Source: Paenibacillus sp. FSL H8-0548 (lineage in GTDB: Bacteria > Bacillota > Bacilli > Paenibacillales > Paenibacillaceae). From it: a stretch of DNA of 64,000 nt. Under the pieces are notes generated by a model. The model made no database searches and was not told where the DNA came from. It was given only the letters and a program-made list of their open reading frames with translations. Where the stretch lies: contig NZ_CP152049.1 in assembly GCF_038630985.1 (NCBI RefSeq), forward strand, positions 314,001 to 378,000, given 5' to 3'. Below are positions 46,155 through 57,703 of this stretch, in pieces. The position numbers and the translations under genes were made by a program. Numbering within the stretch: the stretch's first letter is position 1; each line of letters begins with the position of its first letter.

Positions 46155-47633
46155 TCAACTGTCCGGTTGAAAGGCCTCAGCCTTAGTCTTCTTTGCGCTG
46201 CCAGCTGCCGGCTTGCGAAGCAGCAAAGAAAGCGGCAGCGCAGACACAATAATAATAGCTGAGAATAAGAAGGCATCATTAATACCGAGCGTATAGGCTG
46301 CTTTATAATCAGCGGGGCTTTCGCCAATCCGAGCCTGATGAACAGCCAGCCGGGCATAAAATAACGATGTAAACAAGCCGAGCGCCATCGCGCTGAAGAT
46401 TTGTCTCAGCCAGTTAATGAGCGCGGAGGCGTGACCGGACAGCTCCTTTGGAATCGCCATCATCCCGGCATTGGTCACGGGCGTCAGCGCCAGGCCCGTT
46501 CCTGTATTGCGAATAGCGAGAATAATCATTATGGTCAGCAGGCTTGTGCTTATTTGCAGCCTGCTGAACAGATACGTTGTAATAATAAGAATAGAACCGC
46601 CAACAAGGGCTAGCACCGCAGGGCCAAGCTTATAATAGTAGCGACCGGAGAAGAAGGTGGCACAGGTTAAGCAAACAGCTCCCGGCAAGAACAGAAGGCC
46701 GATATGAAAGGAGCTGAGTGAGTGGATTTCTGCCAAATATAAAGGAACAAAGTAAATACCTGAATAAAGCGCAACAGAGAGAATAAGCGAAATAATTAAG
46801 CTTACCGTAAATGTCCGATTGCGAAACAAGCGAAGCTGGAGCAAGGGCGCCTCTGTCCGCAATTGATGGATAACAAACAGAACTGCACTGCTTAAACCAA
46901 CAGTCAGGCATAGCCAAAAAGCTGCCGAATGCCAGCCCCAAGCATATATATTTCCAAACAGCAGCAGGAGTGACAGGCTGCCAAGAGCAGCGAGCGCAAG
47001 TCCTATACGGTCAAGCCTAGTCTCTTTGTTTATAGGACTGGATGGAAGAATGCGATGGCCAATAATTAGGGCCAAAATGCCAATCGGTACGGTCACTAGA
47101 AAAATAAGGTGCCAATCATAGCCCTGCAGCCAGCCACTTACAGAAGGAGCCAGCGCCGTTTCAAGAATGGTCGAGAACGACCATATGCTCACAGCCAGCG
47201 GCTGTTTATCAGGCGGGACTGTTCGGTAGATTAAAGCAAGTGATACGGGCTGAATGAGTCCGCAGAAAATACCTTGTAAAATACGAAAAGCGATAAGCGC
47301 ATAGATATTCCATGATAAGGCACATAAGACGGACGTAATCGTAATGCCGGCTAGACAAAAGAGAAAGACCTGTTTTCCTCCGAATCGATCCCCTGCATAG
47401 CCGCTGGCGGGAGCTATTACGCCGCAGGCAAGCGAGAAGCCTGTAATAATCCATTGCACCTTCCCCAAATCGGTATGAAAAATGCCCATAAAACCTGGCA
47501 GGGATACATTGAGTGAAACGACATGGTACATGCCTACAAATGAGCCAAAAAAGAGCGTCGCCAGCGCAGGCCAAAATGATGCTTTGGCATAAAGTGGCTC
47601 ACTCCGTTTTTCGGTTAGTTCTGCTGACAACAT
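46155..47633 (-). CDS. DHA2-type MFS drug efflux transporter
   Basis: 492 residues with 14 predicted membrane segments. Motif A reads GYAGDRFGGKQVFL and the motif C region follows (ILQGIFCGLIQPVSL). Proton-antiport exporter of lipophilic compounds; the substrate is unknown. AGGAGG is five bases before the ATG. It is an intact relative of the decayed transporter at 22306. No regulator lies next to it. Confidence 0.9.
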   Translation of the reverse strand: MLSAELTEKRSEPLYAKASFWPALATLFFGSFVGMYHVVSLNVSLPGFMGIFHTDLGKVQWIITGFSLACGVIAPASGYAGDRFGGKQVFLFCLAGITITSVLCALSWNIYALIAFRILQGIFCGLIQPVSLALIYRTVPPDKQPLAVSIWSFSTILETALAPSVSGWLQGYDWHLIFLVTVPIGILALIIGHRILPSSPINKETRLDRIGLALAALGSLSLLLLFGNIYAWGWHSAAFWLCLTVGLSSAVLFVIHQLRTEAPLLQLRLFRNRTFTVSLIISLILSVALYSGIYFVPLYLAEIHSLSSFHIGLLFLPGAVCLTCATFFSGRYYYKLGPAVLALVGGSILIITTYLFSRLQISTSLLTIMIILAIRNTGTGLALTPVTNAGMMAIPKELSGHASALINWLRQIFSAMALGLFTSLFYARLAVHQARIGESPADYKAAYTLGINDAFLFSAIIIVSALPLSLLLRKPAAGSAKKTKAEAFQPDS

Positions 47634-47915
47634 TCAGCCTCCTATGATTAACATATTTACTCATTTCCGAATAGATTGAGGATATAAAGTCATGATAACA
47701 TATCGGAATAGTTGTTTATAATTGAAATATTGTATAAAGCGATAGAAATGATTTGCTGTATTTTTAGGAATGAATGACAAGCAACAACTGCTTAATAACA
47801 CTATTCGGAAGGGCCGAGGCATGAGCACGAAGCATGGCCGTTTCATATGATGAAGGGTAAAGGGCTAGCCATGAATGAGCATGAGAGGAATAGGATATCG
47901 TGGGAGGGACAACAG

Positions 47916-49977
<2,062 letters not shown>

Positions 49978-50067
49978 CCAGCTGCTTGAGGCTTCGCAAC
50001 CTATTGGGTCCTTTGTTCGTTAGTTAATGTACGCACCCAATGACTAACGAAAAAGGATGGTAGAAAA

Positions 50068-51195
50068 GTGACCTTAAATCGAAAGATAAGCAGGAGCCTA
50101 GTAACTGTGTCTCTTACGACAGCCGTACTCTTAAGTGGAATAGCCCCTGGAGGGGTTTCTTATAGTGCTGCTGCTCATTCCTCTGTCCCAGTAAAATTTC
50201 AAATCGGCAGTAATCAATCGACTGATTACCGCGGCGCGCATACGCTTGCCGCAGCACCTTATATATCGAACGGTATTGCGATGGTACCGGTCAGAGCTTT
50301 GGCGGAAGGATTGCAAGCAACGATAGAGTGGGATGCCAGCGCAAAAGGTATTTTATTAATCCGAGAAGGGCTTACCGTTCACCTTACACAAAACAGCGAC
50401 GCGGTCATTGGCACGTATATTAAAAACGTAAAGCTTCCTGCGAAGGTAGCTAATGTACGAGGAAATGTCTTTGTACCGGCGAAGATGGTGGCGCAGCTTC
50501 TAGGAGCGCAGACCGAATGGGATGCGAAACAGAAAAAAGTGTCGATTCAGACGGACGAGACAGCGCTATCGCTTCACTACAGCTTCGATCAAAGTGAAGA
50601 GGGCTGGCAGGGCGCATTCGCTGATTATCCCGTTGATTACAATCCAGACATATATAATCTGGCGTACGCGAGAGAATTACTGCCGACGAACAATAATAAA
50701 ACCAACTATGGCTTGAAGCTTAGCGGAATGAATCGCAGTGACGATTTGTTTATGTACGTTACGAAAAAAATAGAAGGCTTGCAGCCAAACACAACCTACC
50801 AGGCTTCATTATCCTTTCAGCTTTACACGGACCAAGCAGGCGGTATGATGGGGGTAGGCGGCGCGCCAGGGGAAGCTGTCAGCATTAAAGCGGGAATTTT
50901 GAACAAGGAGCCAAAGGCTATTGAGTCGGATACGGAAGGCGAGCCCATTTTCCGTATGAATATCGACAAAGGCAATCAAAGCAGCGAAGGCGAGGATATG
51001 AAAATCGTTGGTAATATGGTACAGCCCGATGATACGCTCACGGGCTTTCAGCCTGTGGCGATGGATTACGCTGCCACGCTGAAATCCAATGAGAAGGGCG
51101 AGCTTTATGTTATCATAGGAAGCGATTCTGGCTATGAGGGTCTAACTACCTTCTATCTCGATGCGATAAAGATCAAGCTTGCTCCACAGGATTAA
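50068..51195 (+). CDS. Exported protein with copper-amine-oxidase N-terminal (stalk) domain
   Basis: 375 residues from GTG 50068. Signal peptide (LVTVSLTTAVLLSGIAPG), then a stalk domain with the repeated VPVRALAEGLQATIEWDA and VPAKMVAQLLGAQTEWDA units (about 70-165), then a C-terminal jelly-roll-like domain (about 175-375) resembling a carbohydrate-binding module. Such stalk domains are abundant in Paenibacillus surface proteins and are thought to display the attached domain on the wall. No catalytic residues are evident. Confidence 0.82.
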   Translation: MTLNRKISRSLVTVSLTTAVLLSGIAPGGVSYSAAAHSSVPVKFQIGSNQSTDYRGAHTLAAAPYISNGIAMVPVRALAEGLQATIEWDASAKGILLIREGLTVHLTQNSDAVIGTYIKNVKLPAKVANVRGNVFVPAKMVAQLLGAQTEWDAKQKKVSIQTDETALSLHYSFDQSEEGWQGAFADYPVDYNPDIYNLAYARELLPTNNNKTNYGLKLSGMNRSDDLFMYVTKKIEGLQPNTTYQASLSFQLYTDQAGGMMGVGGAPGEAVSIKAGILNKEPKAIESDTEGEPIFRMNIDKGNQSSEGEDMKIVGNMVQPDDTLTGFQPVAMDYAATLKSNEKGELYVIIGSDSGYEGLTTFYLDAIKIKLAPQD

Positions 51196-51227
51196 ACAAA
51201 GCGGAGAAGGCAATATTTTATTTGGAT

Positions 51228-51258
51228 GAAGCGCGTTTCGAATGACGAAACGCGCTTC
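51228..51258. terminator. Hairpin between convergent genes
   Basis: GAAGCGCGTTTCG and its complement form a perfect 13-bp stem without a long T-run on either side. Confidence 0.65.
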
Positions 51259-51274
51259 TGCTGCGTATATACCG

Positions 51275-52093
51275 TTATTTTTGGGCTAATTGCGCGTCAA
51301 CCTTTGCAATAATGCTCATCATTTGCTGCTCGTATACATATGCTTTTTGTTTATGCGCATTGATTTGGTTAACATAGGTGAGCATTCTGGTCATAGAGCT
51401 TAACGAAGCTGTCGCATTTCCTTTCTTGACCGCTTGGTTTAACAGGGAGGATTCGGTTGTAAACTGCTTTTTCGTACTGCTGATGGAGCTTTTGGAAGCC
51501 TTTAGCTTAACTTTAAGCGGATCAATAGCACTTAGTGAATCGCGTAGTTTTTTTATCGATTTTGTCGCAGCCGATTTTGCTGCTTTTAGTGATGCCTCCT
51601 TGCTGCGTATATCGAGCTTAGCGATTTGAACGGCAGCCTTTGTCGTCTCAACCTGCGGCTTCAGTACATTTGCCATGGTTTTATTTTTATAGGATTTTGC
51701 GATGTTTAGCTGCTGGTTTAATGAATTATAAAGTGTGAACAAGGGCTCGTATTTTTTCTTCGCTTGGACTACGGCGCCTTCAAGCTTCTGCAATTTCTCT
51801 GCATCAACCTCCTTAATGCGCTTGCGTGTCGCCAGCACAGCCTCTTCATTCTGGTAATGTAGCTTGTCAATCTTCGTATCCCACTCTATCGTTCGCTTCT
51901 GAACAGCTTGCAGCTCCGCATATTGCGAGGTAAGCTTGGCGGCCGTTGTCTTATCGGCAGCTCCTTTCATTTTGTCAAAGGCGGTGCTGGCAGTGGCGCT
52001 GAACTCGAACGATGCAGCAGCAATAGCGGTTGGACTGATAAGCACAAGCAGAATAACAAGCCCAATTGCGGTTAACCGTGAAACGATACTCAT
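51275..52093 (-). CDS. Exported coiled-coil protein of unknown function
   Basis: 272 residues from ATG 52093, ten bases after AAAGGAGG; the in-frame extension to 52123 lacks a ribosome site. Signal peptide LTAIGLVILLVLISPTAIAA, then almost entirely heptad-patterned helix rich in Lys, Ala and Gln (VQAKKKYEPLF, KAAVQIAKLDIRSKEASLKA). No domain is recognised; it is probably an extracytoplasmic rod or wall-associated protein. Confidence 0.75.
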   Translation of the reverse strand: MSIVSRLTAIGLVILLVLISPTAIAAASFEFSATASTAFDKMKGAADKTTAAKLTSQYAELQAVQKRTIEWDTKIDKLHYQNEEAVLATRKRIKEVDAEKLQKLEGAVVQAKKKYEPLFTLYNSLNQQLNIAKSYKNKTMANVLKPQVETTKAAVQIAKLDIRSKEASLKAAKSAATKSIKKLRDSLSAIDPLKVKLKASKSSISSTKKQFTTESSLLNQAVKKGNATASLSSMTRMLTYVNQINAHKQKAYVYEQQMMSIIAKVDAQLAQK

Positions 52094-52131
52094 AAATAAT
52101 GAAGCCTCCTTTGGCACGTACATTACAACGC

Positions 52132-52180
52132 AAAAAAAGCACCAGCAAGATAGGCGTCATGCGCCATCTCTTACGGGTGC
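52132..52180 (-). terminator. Intrinsic terminator after the AraC-like gene
   Basis: Minus-strand hairpin GCACCCGTAAGAGATGGCG with its complement and T7; a partly overlapping CTTACG ... CGTAAG pairing upstream could give an alternative fold. Confidence 0.75.
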
Positions 52181-52259
52181 TTCCATCGTAAGCCGTGCTT
52201 ATTTAACTAATTCTACCAATATACAGGATGATTCAAGCTGTCGTCAAGGGTGAAATGGC

Positions 52260-53066
52260 CTATACCGAGTTGCTCTGCGTATACTCTTCTGGTGTTTTTC
52301 CGATAATGGATTTGAAATCCTTTATGAAATGTGATTGATCATAATAGCCTAGATCCGTCGATAGCTTTAATAGGTCTGGATAGCTGCCATTATCCATAGC
52401 CTCTGCGGCATGCTGCAGTCGGTACAGCTTGATCACCCATTTGGGGCTAATGCCAACGTATTGGCTAAATAAGCGCTGAAGCTTTCTCTTATTGATCTGG
52501 TTTTTGCGGCATAGCTGTTCAACCATTGTAAGCTCACTGTCCTCAAGAATATGAGTAATCATTTGATTGATTTGCGTAACGTACTCGTCATCATTAGGAA
52601 GATGCTTCAAAAGCAGAGCTTCGGTCAATGCAATTTTACTTTCCGTATCCGTCTGAGCTTTCAATTGTCCCTCGTATACCATACCATCATTGCCAAAAAC
52701 GTCCTCAAGCGACAAAGCATGCTCCGTAAGCTTGGATATCGGTGATTGAATAAAGGGATAGAAGCCCCCAGGATGAAATTTAACGCCAAAAACCTGTCCA
52801 TGCCCTTCAATTTTTTTCGTATACATGCGGCTGGCAGGCCCATAAATACCGCTTTGATGATCCTCCATCACCATATTCACACAAGGATTGGGGACAACAT
52901 TTTGCAAATAGGGGGGCTGATCATCTAGATTCCAGCTTACGGCCCAGTAATGCTTAACAAAGGGGCGTAATTGTTTAGAGGGGTCATGTCGGGTAAGTTG
53001 AAATTTTTTCTCGCCCTCGCTCAGCTGCAAAATACCCATGCTGGGCTTTCTGTCCGTTATCGTCAT
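52260..53066 (-). CDS. AraC-family regulator (DUF6597-like N-terminus)
   Basis: 268 residues. N-terminal domain begins LTRHDPSKQLRPFVKHYWAV and contains VVPNPCVNMVMEDH, as in the AraC group with a DUF6597-type sensor; the C-terminal helix-turn-helix pair follows (QINKRKLQRLFSQYVG, then STDLGYYDQSHFIKDFK). It is divergent from the SRPBCC gene at 53195, a common pairing in which the regulator controls its neighbour. Confidence 0.88.
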   Translation of the reverse strand: MTITDRKPSMGILQLSEGEKKFQLTRHDPSKQLRPFVKHYWAVSWNLDDQPPYLQNVVPNPCVNMVMEDHQSGIYGPASRMYTKKIEGHGQVFGVKFHPGGFYPFIQSPISKLTEHALSLEDVFGNDGMVYEGQLKAQTDTESKIALTEALLLKHLPNDDEYVTQINQMITHILEDSELTMVEQLCRKNQINKRKLQRLFSQYVGISPKWVIKLYRLQHAAEAMDNGSYPDLLKLSTDLGYYDQSHFIKDFKSIIGKTPEEYTQSNSV

Positions 53067-53194
53067 TAGTGAATCTCTCCTATTGATTGTTTTGTCGCGT
53101 TTTTACAATACGGGGGTCTGCTAGTAACGCTATACTTCGAATAGATAGAGTCAAAAGCAAGATCAATAGAAACGCAAAAGAAGGAGTGTCGGCG

Positions 53195-53644
53195 ATGGAG
53201 TTCAAGTATGAGTTTTATATCGGAGCGGAGCCAGAGAAGGTATGGGCTGCGCTTGTATTGCCTGAGGGAACGAGACAAACGTTTTTTGGCTGCATCATTA
53301 AGTCTGCATTCGAGACGGGTTCGACCTTTGAATACATTGGCCCAGGAACGGATGGCGATGAGACGGTTCATATCTATGGTACTATTCTAGCATATGAGCA
53401 GAATAAAATATTTAGCGTTTTAGAGCATCCAGGTCCGTCCTATAGACCGAACCATGCGGAGCTGGAGTCCAGAATTACATTCTCGCTGGAAGCGGTTGGG
53501 ACAACAACGAAGCTGACGCTAGTCAATGACCAATTTACAGACAATCATCCTTCGCTGGAAACGGTGGACAGCCAATGGTGGATGATTCTGAGTAATGTAA
53601 AAACGTATGTTGAAACGGGCAAGAACCTCGATTTTGGGTGGTAG
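53195..53644 (+). CDS. SRPBCC (AHSA1-like) domain protein
   Basis: 149 residues from ATG 53195, eight bases after AAGGAG; the longer frame from 53087 lacks a ribosome site. The START/AHSA1 helix-grip fold is recognisable from EFYIGAEPEKVWAALVLPEGTR-type start, GPGTDGDETVHIYG and the C-terminal helix WWMILSNVKTYVETGK. These proteins bind small hydrophobic ligands or chaperones; the ligand is unknown. Confidence 0.85.
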   Translation: MEFKYEFYIGAEPEKVWAALVLPEGTRQTFFGCIIKSAFETGSTFEYIGPGTDGDETVHIYGTILAYEQNKIFSVLEHPGPSYRPNHAELESRITFSLEAVGTTTKLTLVNDQFTDNHPSLETVDSQWWMILSNVKTYVETGKNLDFGW

Positions 53645-53669
53645 GCATACAAAAAAATTTAAATCAGAC

Positions 53670-53704
53670 AAAAAGGTTCCACATTAATATGTGGAGTCCT
53701 TTTT
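53670..53704 (+). terminator. Intrinsic terminator
   Basis: AAAAAGG, CCACAT, loop, ATGTGG, CCTTTTT. Confidence 0.88.
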
Positions 53705-53795
53705 GTTGTTGTACAGGAAGCTATGGATTCTCGGAACCTGTTGATAACGATGCTGCGCCAGCAGCCGGAGAGCGGATAACGAAATCTAACGAAAT

Positions 53796-53980
53796 CTAAC
53801 GGAAACCAGAGACGCTAAAGTTCCATTTTTGGTTAGCGTCACATTTTAACGGAAGTGGGAGACGCTATTCCGCAGAAATGAAGTGAGATGGGGCATATTG
53901 GGTACAAATAGAGGCCTGTGTTTCCGTTAAAATCTTGAAACGGAAAATAAAGGCGATTTAGCGTCTTTGGTTTCCGTTAG
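53796..53980. repeat. 185-bp inverted-repeat element (MITE-like)
   Basis: 24-bp ends at 53796-53819 and 53957-53980 are inverted repeats with a single mismatch (CTAACGGAAACCA ... GACGCTAAA). The interior repeats the ACGGAA and GACGCTA motifs in further orientations. No ORF. Confidence 0.75.
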
Positions 53981-54062
53981 AAGTGTGAGCTGATACGTCT
54001 GCGATTCCAAATCACTGCTTCATTCAACAGTACCTGATATAGGGGGGGGTGCAGTTTGAAGC

Positions 54063-54602
54063 TATATAAGTTGAACTTAATTTTTGGAAACCTATGGTAA
54101 GGAAATAGCGGCCTGCATGTCGAATAAGAAAGCGAATAACTCGAACAGGCAGGGATGAACGTTATCAAGCGTTATATTCATATCATAAGGGAAAAGCAGT
54201 CAAGGACATCGCCGTTTTCTTTGGTTCAACTGATATAGTTGGGTTAGTTCGTTTAGAAAATAGCGCTAAGGACGAGGCTACGCTGCAGTTTGTACAACGT
54301 AAGCGACGTTAATCGCCTGACTCGATACGTACACTGTAGTTTTTGCAATAGATGGCCTAGTATAGGGCGATATTCGTTGGTTTGGAGCTCATTCTCCTGC
54401 ATAATTACAATGTAGCCATCTGAAACAGCTCTCATGTGAGGTTTCTATTGCACGAAGTGCAGTCTAGGCTGCTTCTCCTTTGCAGCCTTATTTTCACCTT
54501 TAAATGTCTTAGAAAATCAAAGAATCTGGCTGCAATAGCGACCCTTTAGAATGATCTTCTCGCACAGCGCCCAAAACGTAAATGTTTAGTTCAACTTATA
54601 TA
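54063..54602. mobile_element. 540-bp decayed element with 18-bp inverted ends
   Basis: TATATAAGTTGAACTTAA (54063-54080) and its complement with one mismatch (54585-54602) bound the element. Inside, one frame near 54175 encodes HKGKAVKDIAVFFGSTD, which resembles the helix-turn-helix of an IS3-type OrfA, but stops and frameshifts prevent expression. It also holds dispersed element copy 3 and a block shared with 25099-25204. Confidence 0.6.
54277..54467 (-). repeat. Dispersed intergenic element, copy 3
   Basis: Reverse-strand blocks AGACTGCACTTC, AAACCTCACATGAGAG, GGCTACATTGTAAT, AACGAATATCG, TCTATTGCAAAAACTACAG match copies at 44330 and 20455 in the same order. Confidence 0.75.
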
Positions 54603-54662
54603 TATATTGATAAGAACAAAGCTTTCTCGGAATTATTATGTTCTGAATTGGAGGGGACAACA

Positions 54663-55303
54663 GTGAAACTTGAAAGACTTATGGCCATTACGATCCTTCT
54701 ACACTGGCATTCGGCAACCAAAATTTGGATGGGTTGCTCGATAAAGTTGGCGCATTAGTCTCGAAGGTAGAGCTAGTACGATACGCTGCATAAAGCCGTA
54801 AGTGATAAAAGGCTGATCCGTTTTACCTATACCAACGGACAAGGGGGAGAAACAGAACGTTGTATTGAACCCATGGGGCTGGTGCTCAAAGGCTACACGT
54901 GGTATCTTCACGGCTATTGCTTAAACCGAGAGCATTACGCATGTTCAGGCTTTCTCGGATCCGAAATCTACTCATTCTTGAGGACATGTTCGAGCGTCGA
55001 ATGGTGACACTGTCTGAGTTGAATGAAAATTGGGGTCAGCAGCATGATTCCAGAATGGTCGATCTGGTACTTAGATTTACAGGGCCGGCTAAGGTTTCAG
55101 CCGAAGATCATTTTGATTCGGATGAAATTGTACGGCAACCCGATGGTTCGCTTATCGTTCGGGTTCGATATCCGGATAACGATTGGTTAATCGGCTTTTT
55201 ACTTCATTTTAGGACGGATTTGTTTATAATTGAACCCCCGCATATTGCTGAGGCGGTACGAAGAAGTGCTTTGGAGATAGCTAAACTTTATATCGATTGT
55301 TGA
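54663..55303 (+). pseudogene. WYL-domain transcriptional regulator, degraded
   Basis: The GTG start (VKLERLMAITILLL) is that of a DeoR/WYL regulator, but the helix-turn-helix is deleted after about 14 codons. FGNQNLDGLLDKVGALVSK is read in one frame, the WYL core (RLIRFTYTNGQGGETER ... WYLHGYCLNREHY) in another, and the end (MFRLSRIRNLLILEDMFERR to the stop at 55303) after a further shift. At 54937 the expected HYRMF is broken by loss of one C (CATTAC-GCATG). Only the last 135 codons form an open frame. Confidence 0.82.
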
Positions 55304-55405
55304 CACACAGTTGTCAACAAGCATGGTTTATTATGAGTTTAAATAGAGCGAACACATGAATCAGTCACAAGAAAATAGTAAAAAATTTGAGGAGGCTTTC
55401 CAAAA

Positions 55406-56590
55406 ATGACTTGTTCAGAACAACAAAGTGTACGCAGTGACCACCAGAGCACTGAGATCAAGCCTTACCGCATCGATGTTCCGCAGGCGGATCTTGATGA
55501 ATTACGAGACCGCTTAACCCGTACCCGTTGGCCGGATGCTTTGACCGGTGTAGGCTGGGACTATGGTATTCCCGTTGATTATCTCAAGGAACTGGCAGAA
55601 TACTGGAGAACCAAATATGACTGGCGCACACACGAGGAATCTCTTAACCAATTCCCACAGTTCACTACCATCATAGACGGACAGAACATACACTTTCTGC
55701 ATGTGCGTTCACCAGAACCTGGGGCAATGCCACTGATCATCACACATGGTTGGCCGGGTTCAATCGTAGAGTTCATGAACATTATCGGACCGCTCACCGA
55801 TCCCCGTGCTCATGGCGGTAACCCGGAAGATGCTTTCCATGTCGTTATACCTTCACTACCGGGCTTTGGCTTTTCTGGACCGACAACCGAGGTGGGGTGG
55901 AACATTGGTCGAGTAGCCAGGGCTTGGGCTGAACTGATGCGTCGTCTAGGTTATGAACGTTACGGCGCACAAGGCGGGGACACCGGAGCGATGGTCTCTC
56001 CAGAGCTTGGACGATTTGCGCCAGAATCTGTCATTGGAATACATGCAAACGGGCTTACAACATTCCCGTCCGGAGATCCCGCAGAATCGCTTAATTTAAC
56101 TGAACTCGAGCGAGCGCGCTACGATACGTTGACTGAACAAAGCTATGAGACAACAGGTTATGCGATTATACAATCTACACGACCACAGACACTTGCTTAC
56201 GCTCTGACTGACTCGCCTGTCGGTCAGCTTGCTTGGATCGTTGAGAAGTTCAAGGAATGGACAGATCCTACCGCAAATCTCCCGGAAGATGCGGTTGGTC
56301 TCGACCACTTGCTGACAAATGTTTCATTGTATTGGTTGACCGGAACAGCAGGGTCATCGGCAAGGATTTATAAAGAGGAGGCAAAATCCTGGGGCATGCC
56401 TGCTCAGCGCTCCACAGTTCCTACCGGTGTTGCGGTTTTTCCGAAAGACATCTCGATTCGGGGTATTGTTGAACGCGAGCATAACGTCGTGCGCTGGTCG
56501 GAATTCGATCGAGGTGGTCACTTTGCGGCAATGGAAGCACCTGACCTATTAGTGAATGACATCCGAAAGTTTTTTGGTCAACTTCGCTAA
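55406..56590 (+). CDS. Epoxide hydrolase, EHN-type
   Basis: 394 residues. N-terminal EHN domain (IDVPQADLDELRDRLTRTRW) followed by an alpha/beta hydrolase: oxyanion motif HGWPGS, nucleophile Asp192 in GAQGGDTGAM, acid region near 345 and His372 in RGGHFAAME. Such enzymes open epoxides of xenobiotics or lipids, and some hydrolyse juvenile-hormone-like substrates. GAGGAGG precedes the ATG. It lies between pseudogenes and mobile remnants, suggesting acquired DNA. Confidence 0.92.
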   Translation: MTCSEQQSVRSDHQSTEIKPYRIDVPQADLDELRDRLTRTRWPDALTGVGWDYGIPVDYLKELAEYWRTKYDWRTHEESLNQFPQFTTIIDGQNIHFLHVRSPEPGAMPLIITHGWPGSIVEFMNIIGPLTDPRAHGGNPEDAFHVVIPSLPGFGFSGPTTEVGWNIGRVARAWAELMRRLGYERYGAQGGDTGAMVSPELGRFAPESVIGIHANGLTTFPSGDPAESLNLTELERARYDTLTEQSYETTGYAIIQSTRPQTLAYALTDSPVGQLAWIVEKFKEWTDPTANLPEDAVGLDHLLTNVSLYWLTGTAGSSARIYKEEAKSWGMPAQRSTVPTGVAVFPKDISIRGIVEREHNVVRWSEFDRGGHFAAMEAPDLLVNDIRKFFGQLR

Positions 56591-56647
56591 GACTAACCGG
56601 AATGTTATTGCTGGCAGCACCCCAACAACGTTTGATTTAATCATTTT

Positions 56648-56687
56648 AAAAGCCCGGATTCCAAACAGGAATCCAGGCTTTTTTTTA
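56648..56687 (+). terminator. Intrinsic terminator of the epoxide hydrolase
   Basis: AAGCC/GGCTT and GGATTCC/GGAATCC stems with T8. Confidence 0.88.
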
Positions 56688-56689
56688 GG

Positions 56690-57100
56690 TGCGCCCAGCA
56701 TGGGCGCTATCTCTAGGGTTCTTCTGGACGATCTCAAAGACAAGGGAACCATACGAACGTTGGGAATCCAGGGAGGCAGTAGACAAAATGCTGCAACAAG
56801 CTGTGACCCAAGTACTAACGCCTGTCTTTGAACCCTAATTTTTGAAAAATAGTTATGGTTTCAGATCGAAAAGAAGTGCCCAGGATGCGTTGAGGAAGTG
56901 CAAGGAATATGCGAACCAAGGGTATACCTACGTCACAGGATGGGTAAATGACTTCAAACTTGCGGAGATGAAGAAGCTGCTGAAGGCAACGGAGGAATGG
57001 TGAAGGCGGAGGCTGCGAATGTATATTGGGAAACAGTGGAAACGGGTAAGAGCCCACTATCCGATAGGAGGGGGCTCAGATTGATGGGTTTTCATTGAAT
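56690..57100 (+). pseudogene. Group II intron reverse transcriptase/maturase remnant
   Basis: One frame reads DKMLQQAVTQVLTPVFEP-stop-FLKNSYGFRSKRSAQDALRK, the RT fingers region, then jumps directly to GWVNDFKLAEMKKLLKAT and RRRLRMYIGKQWKRVR of the maturase X domain. So the RT palm (YADD region) has been deleted, and two in-frame stops and a frameshift (near RTLGI) are present. It is not functional. Confidence 0.8.
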
Positions 57101-57139
57101 ACATGCTATATGGAGGTTTTAAGCTTGTTTCTATAGTCT

Positions 57140-57427
57140 TTATATTTCGCAACAAACCGATGCTTGAGTATCCAATACACTACCAATAAATTTCGCAACT
57201 TGTAAATGTAATGGATCGGCAAGATAAGTTTCCATATCCCTCATCGACGCAAATTTTGTAATCAGAATGAGATCGTAAGAAGATGCATCATGGCGAATGT
57301 CCACCTCAACTTGTATATCAAGTAAAGCTGGAATGTTTCCTTTCATTCCAAGGAGAACGTCCTTTGTTTCTTTAATCTTCGTGGCATCGCTGTCATTCAA
57401 CTTTAAAAGCAAGTGGTTAATAATCAT
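57140..57427 (-). CDS. Dabb-domain (stress-responsive A/B barrel) protein
   Basis: 95 residues from ATG 57427, five bases after GGAGGT. The Dabb core is visible (INHLLLKLND, then ASSYDLILITKFASMRDMETY and DPLHLQVAKFI). These small dimeric barrels often accompany oxidoreductases; the function here is unassigned. It shares strand with the downstream-decayed SnoaL fragment and the SDR gene. Confidence 0.82.
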   Translation of the reverse strand: MIINHLLLKLNDSDATKIKETKDVLLGMKGNIPALLDIQVEVDIRHDASSYDLILITKFASMRDMETYLADPLHLQVAKFIGSVLDTQASVCCEI

Positions 57428-57501
57428 GGGTACCTCCGTCATTGTATTTGAATTCAACATGACCTTAGGGAACGGTCCCTAAGGCCAACGATGGTGATTG
57501 C

Positions 57502-57690
57502 TCAGAAAATGGATAGGCTCACAATTTTATCGTCTACAATACCGAAATGATAGTTCAACAATAACGGATCGGGTAAACCGGTTTTGTCGTAAGTTCCATC
57601 CAATTGGCAAGTTACCACAATCTCTTCGCCATCTTCTTTTGTTTCTTTTGGCTCCAACGTTACGTTTGCCCCGAAATGGTATTGTTCACT
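57502..57690 (-). pseudogene. C-terminal fragment of a SnoaL/NTF2-like protein
   Basis: A frame without a start reads VTLEPKETKEDGEEIVVTC, then DGTYDKTGLPDPLLLNYHF and ends KIVSLSIF-stop. This is the C-terminal half of the NTF2-like proteins that often follow SDR genes; the N-terminal half is missing. Confidence 0.72.
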
Positions 57691-57703
57691 CCATTTTTAA
57701 TGG

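Noticed and set aside
46002..46262. 86-residue plus-strand ORF
   Set aside because: Runs antisense into the 3' end of the DHA2 gene, with no ribosome site and no family similarity.
47665..47810. TTCCGAATAG and CTATTCGGAA as an operator pair upstream of mccA
   Set aside because: Exact inverse repeats but 126 bp apart, with no recognised regulator consensus; likely chance.
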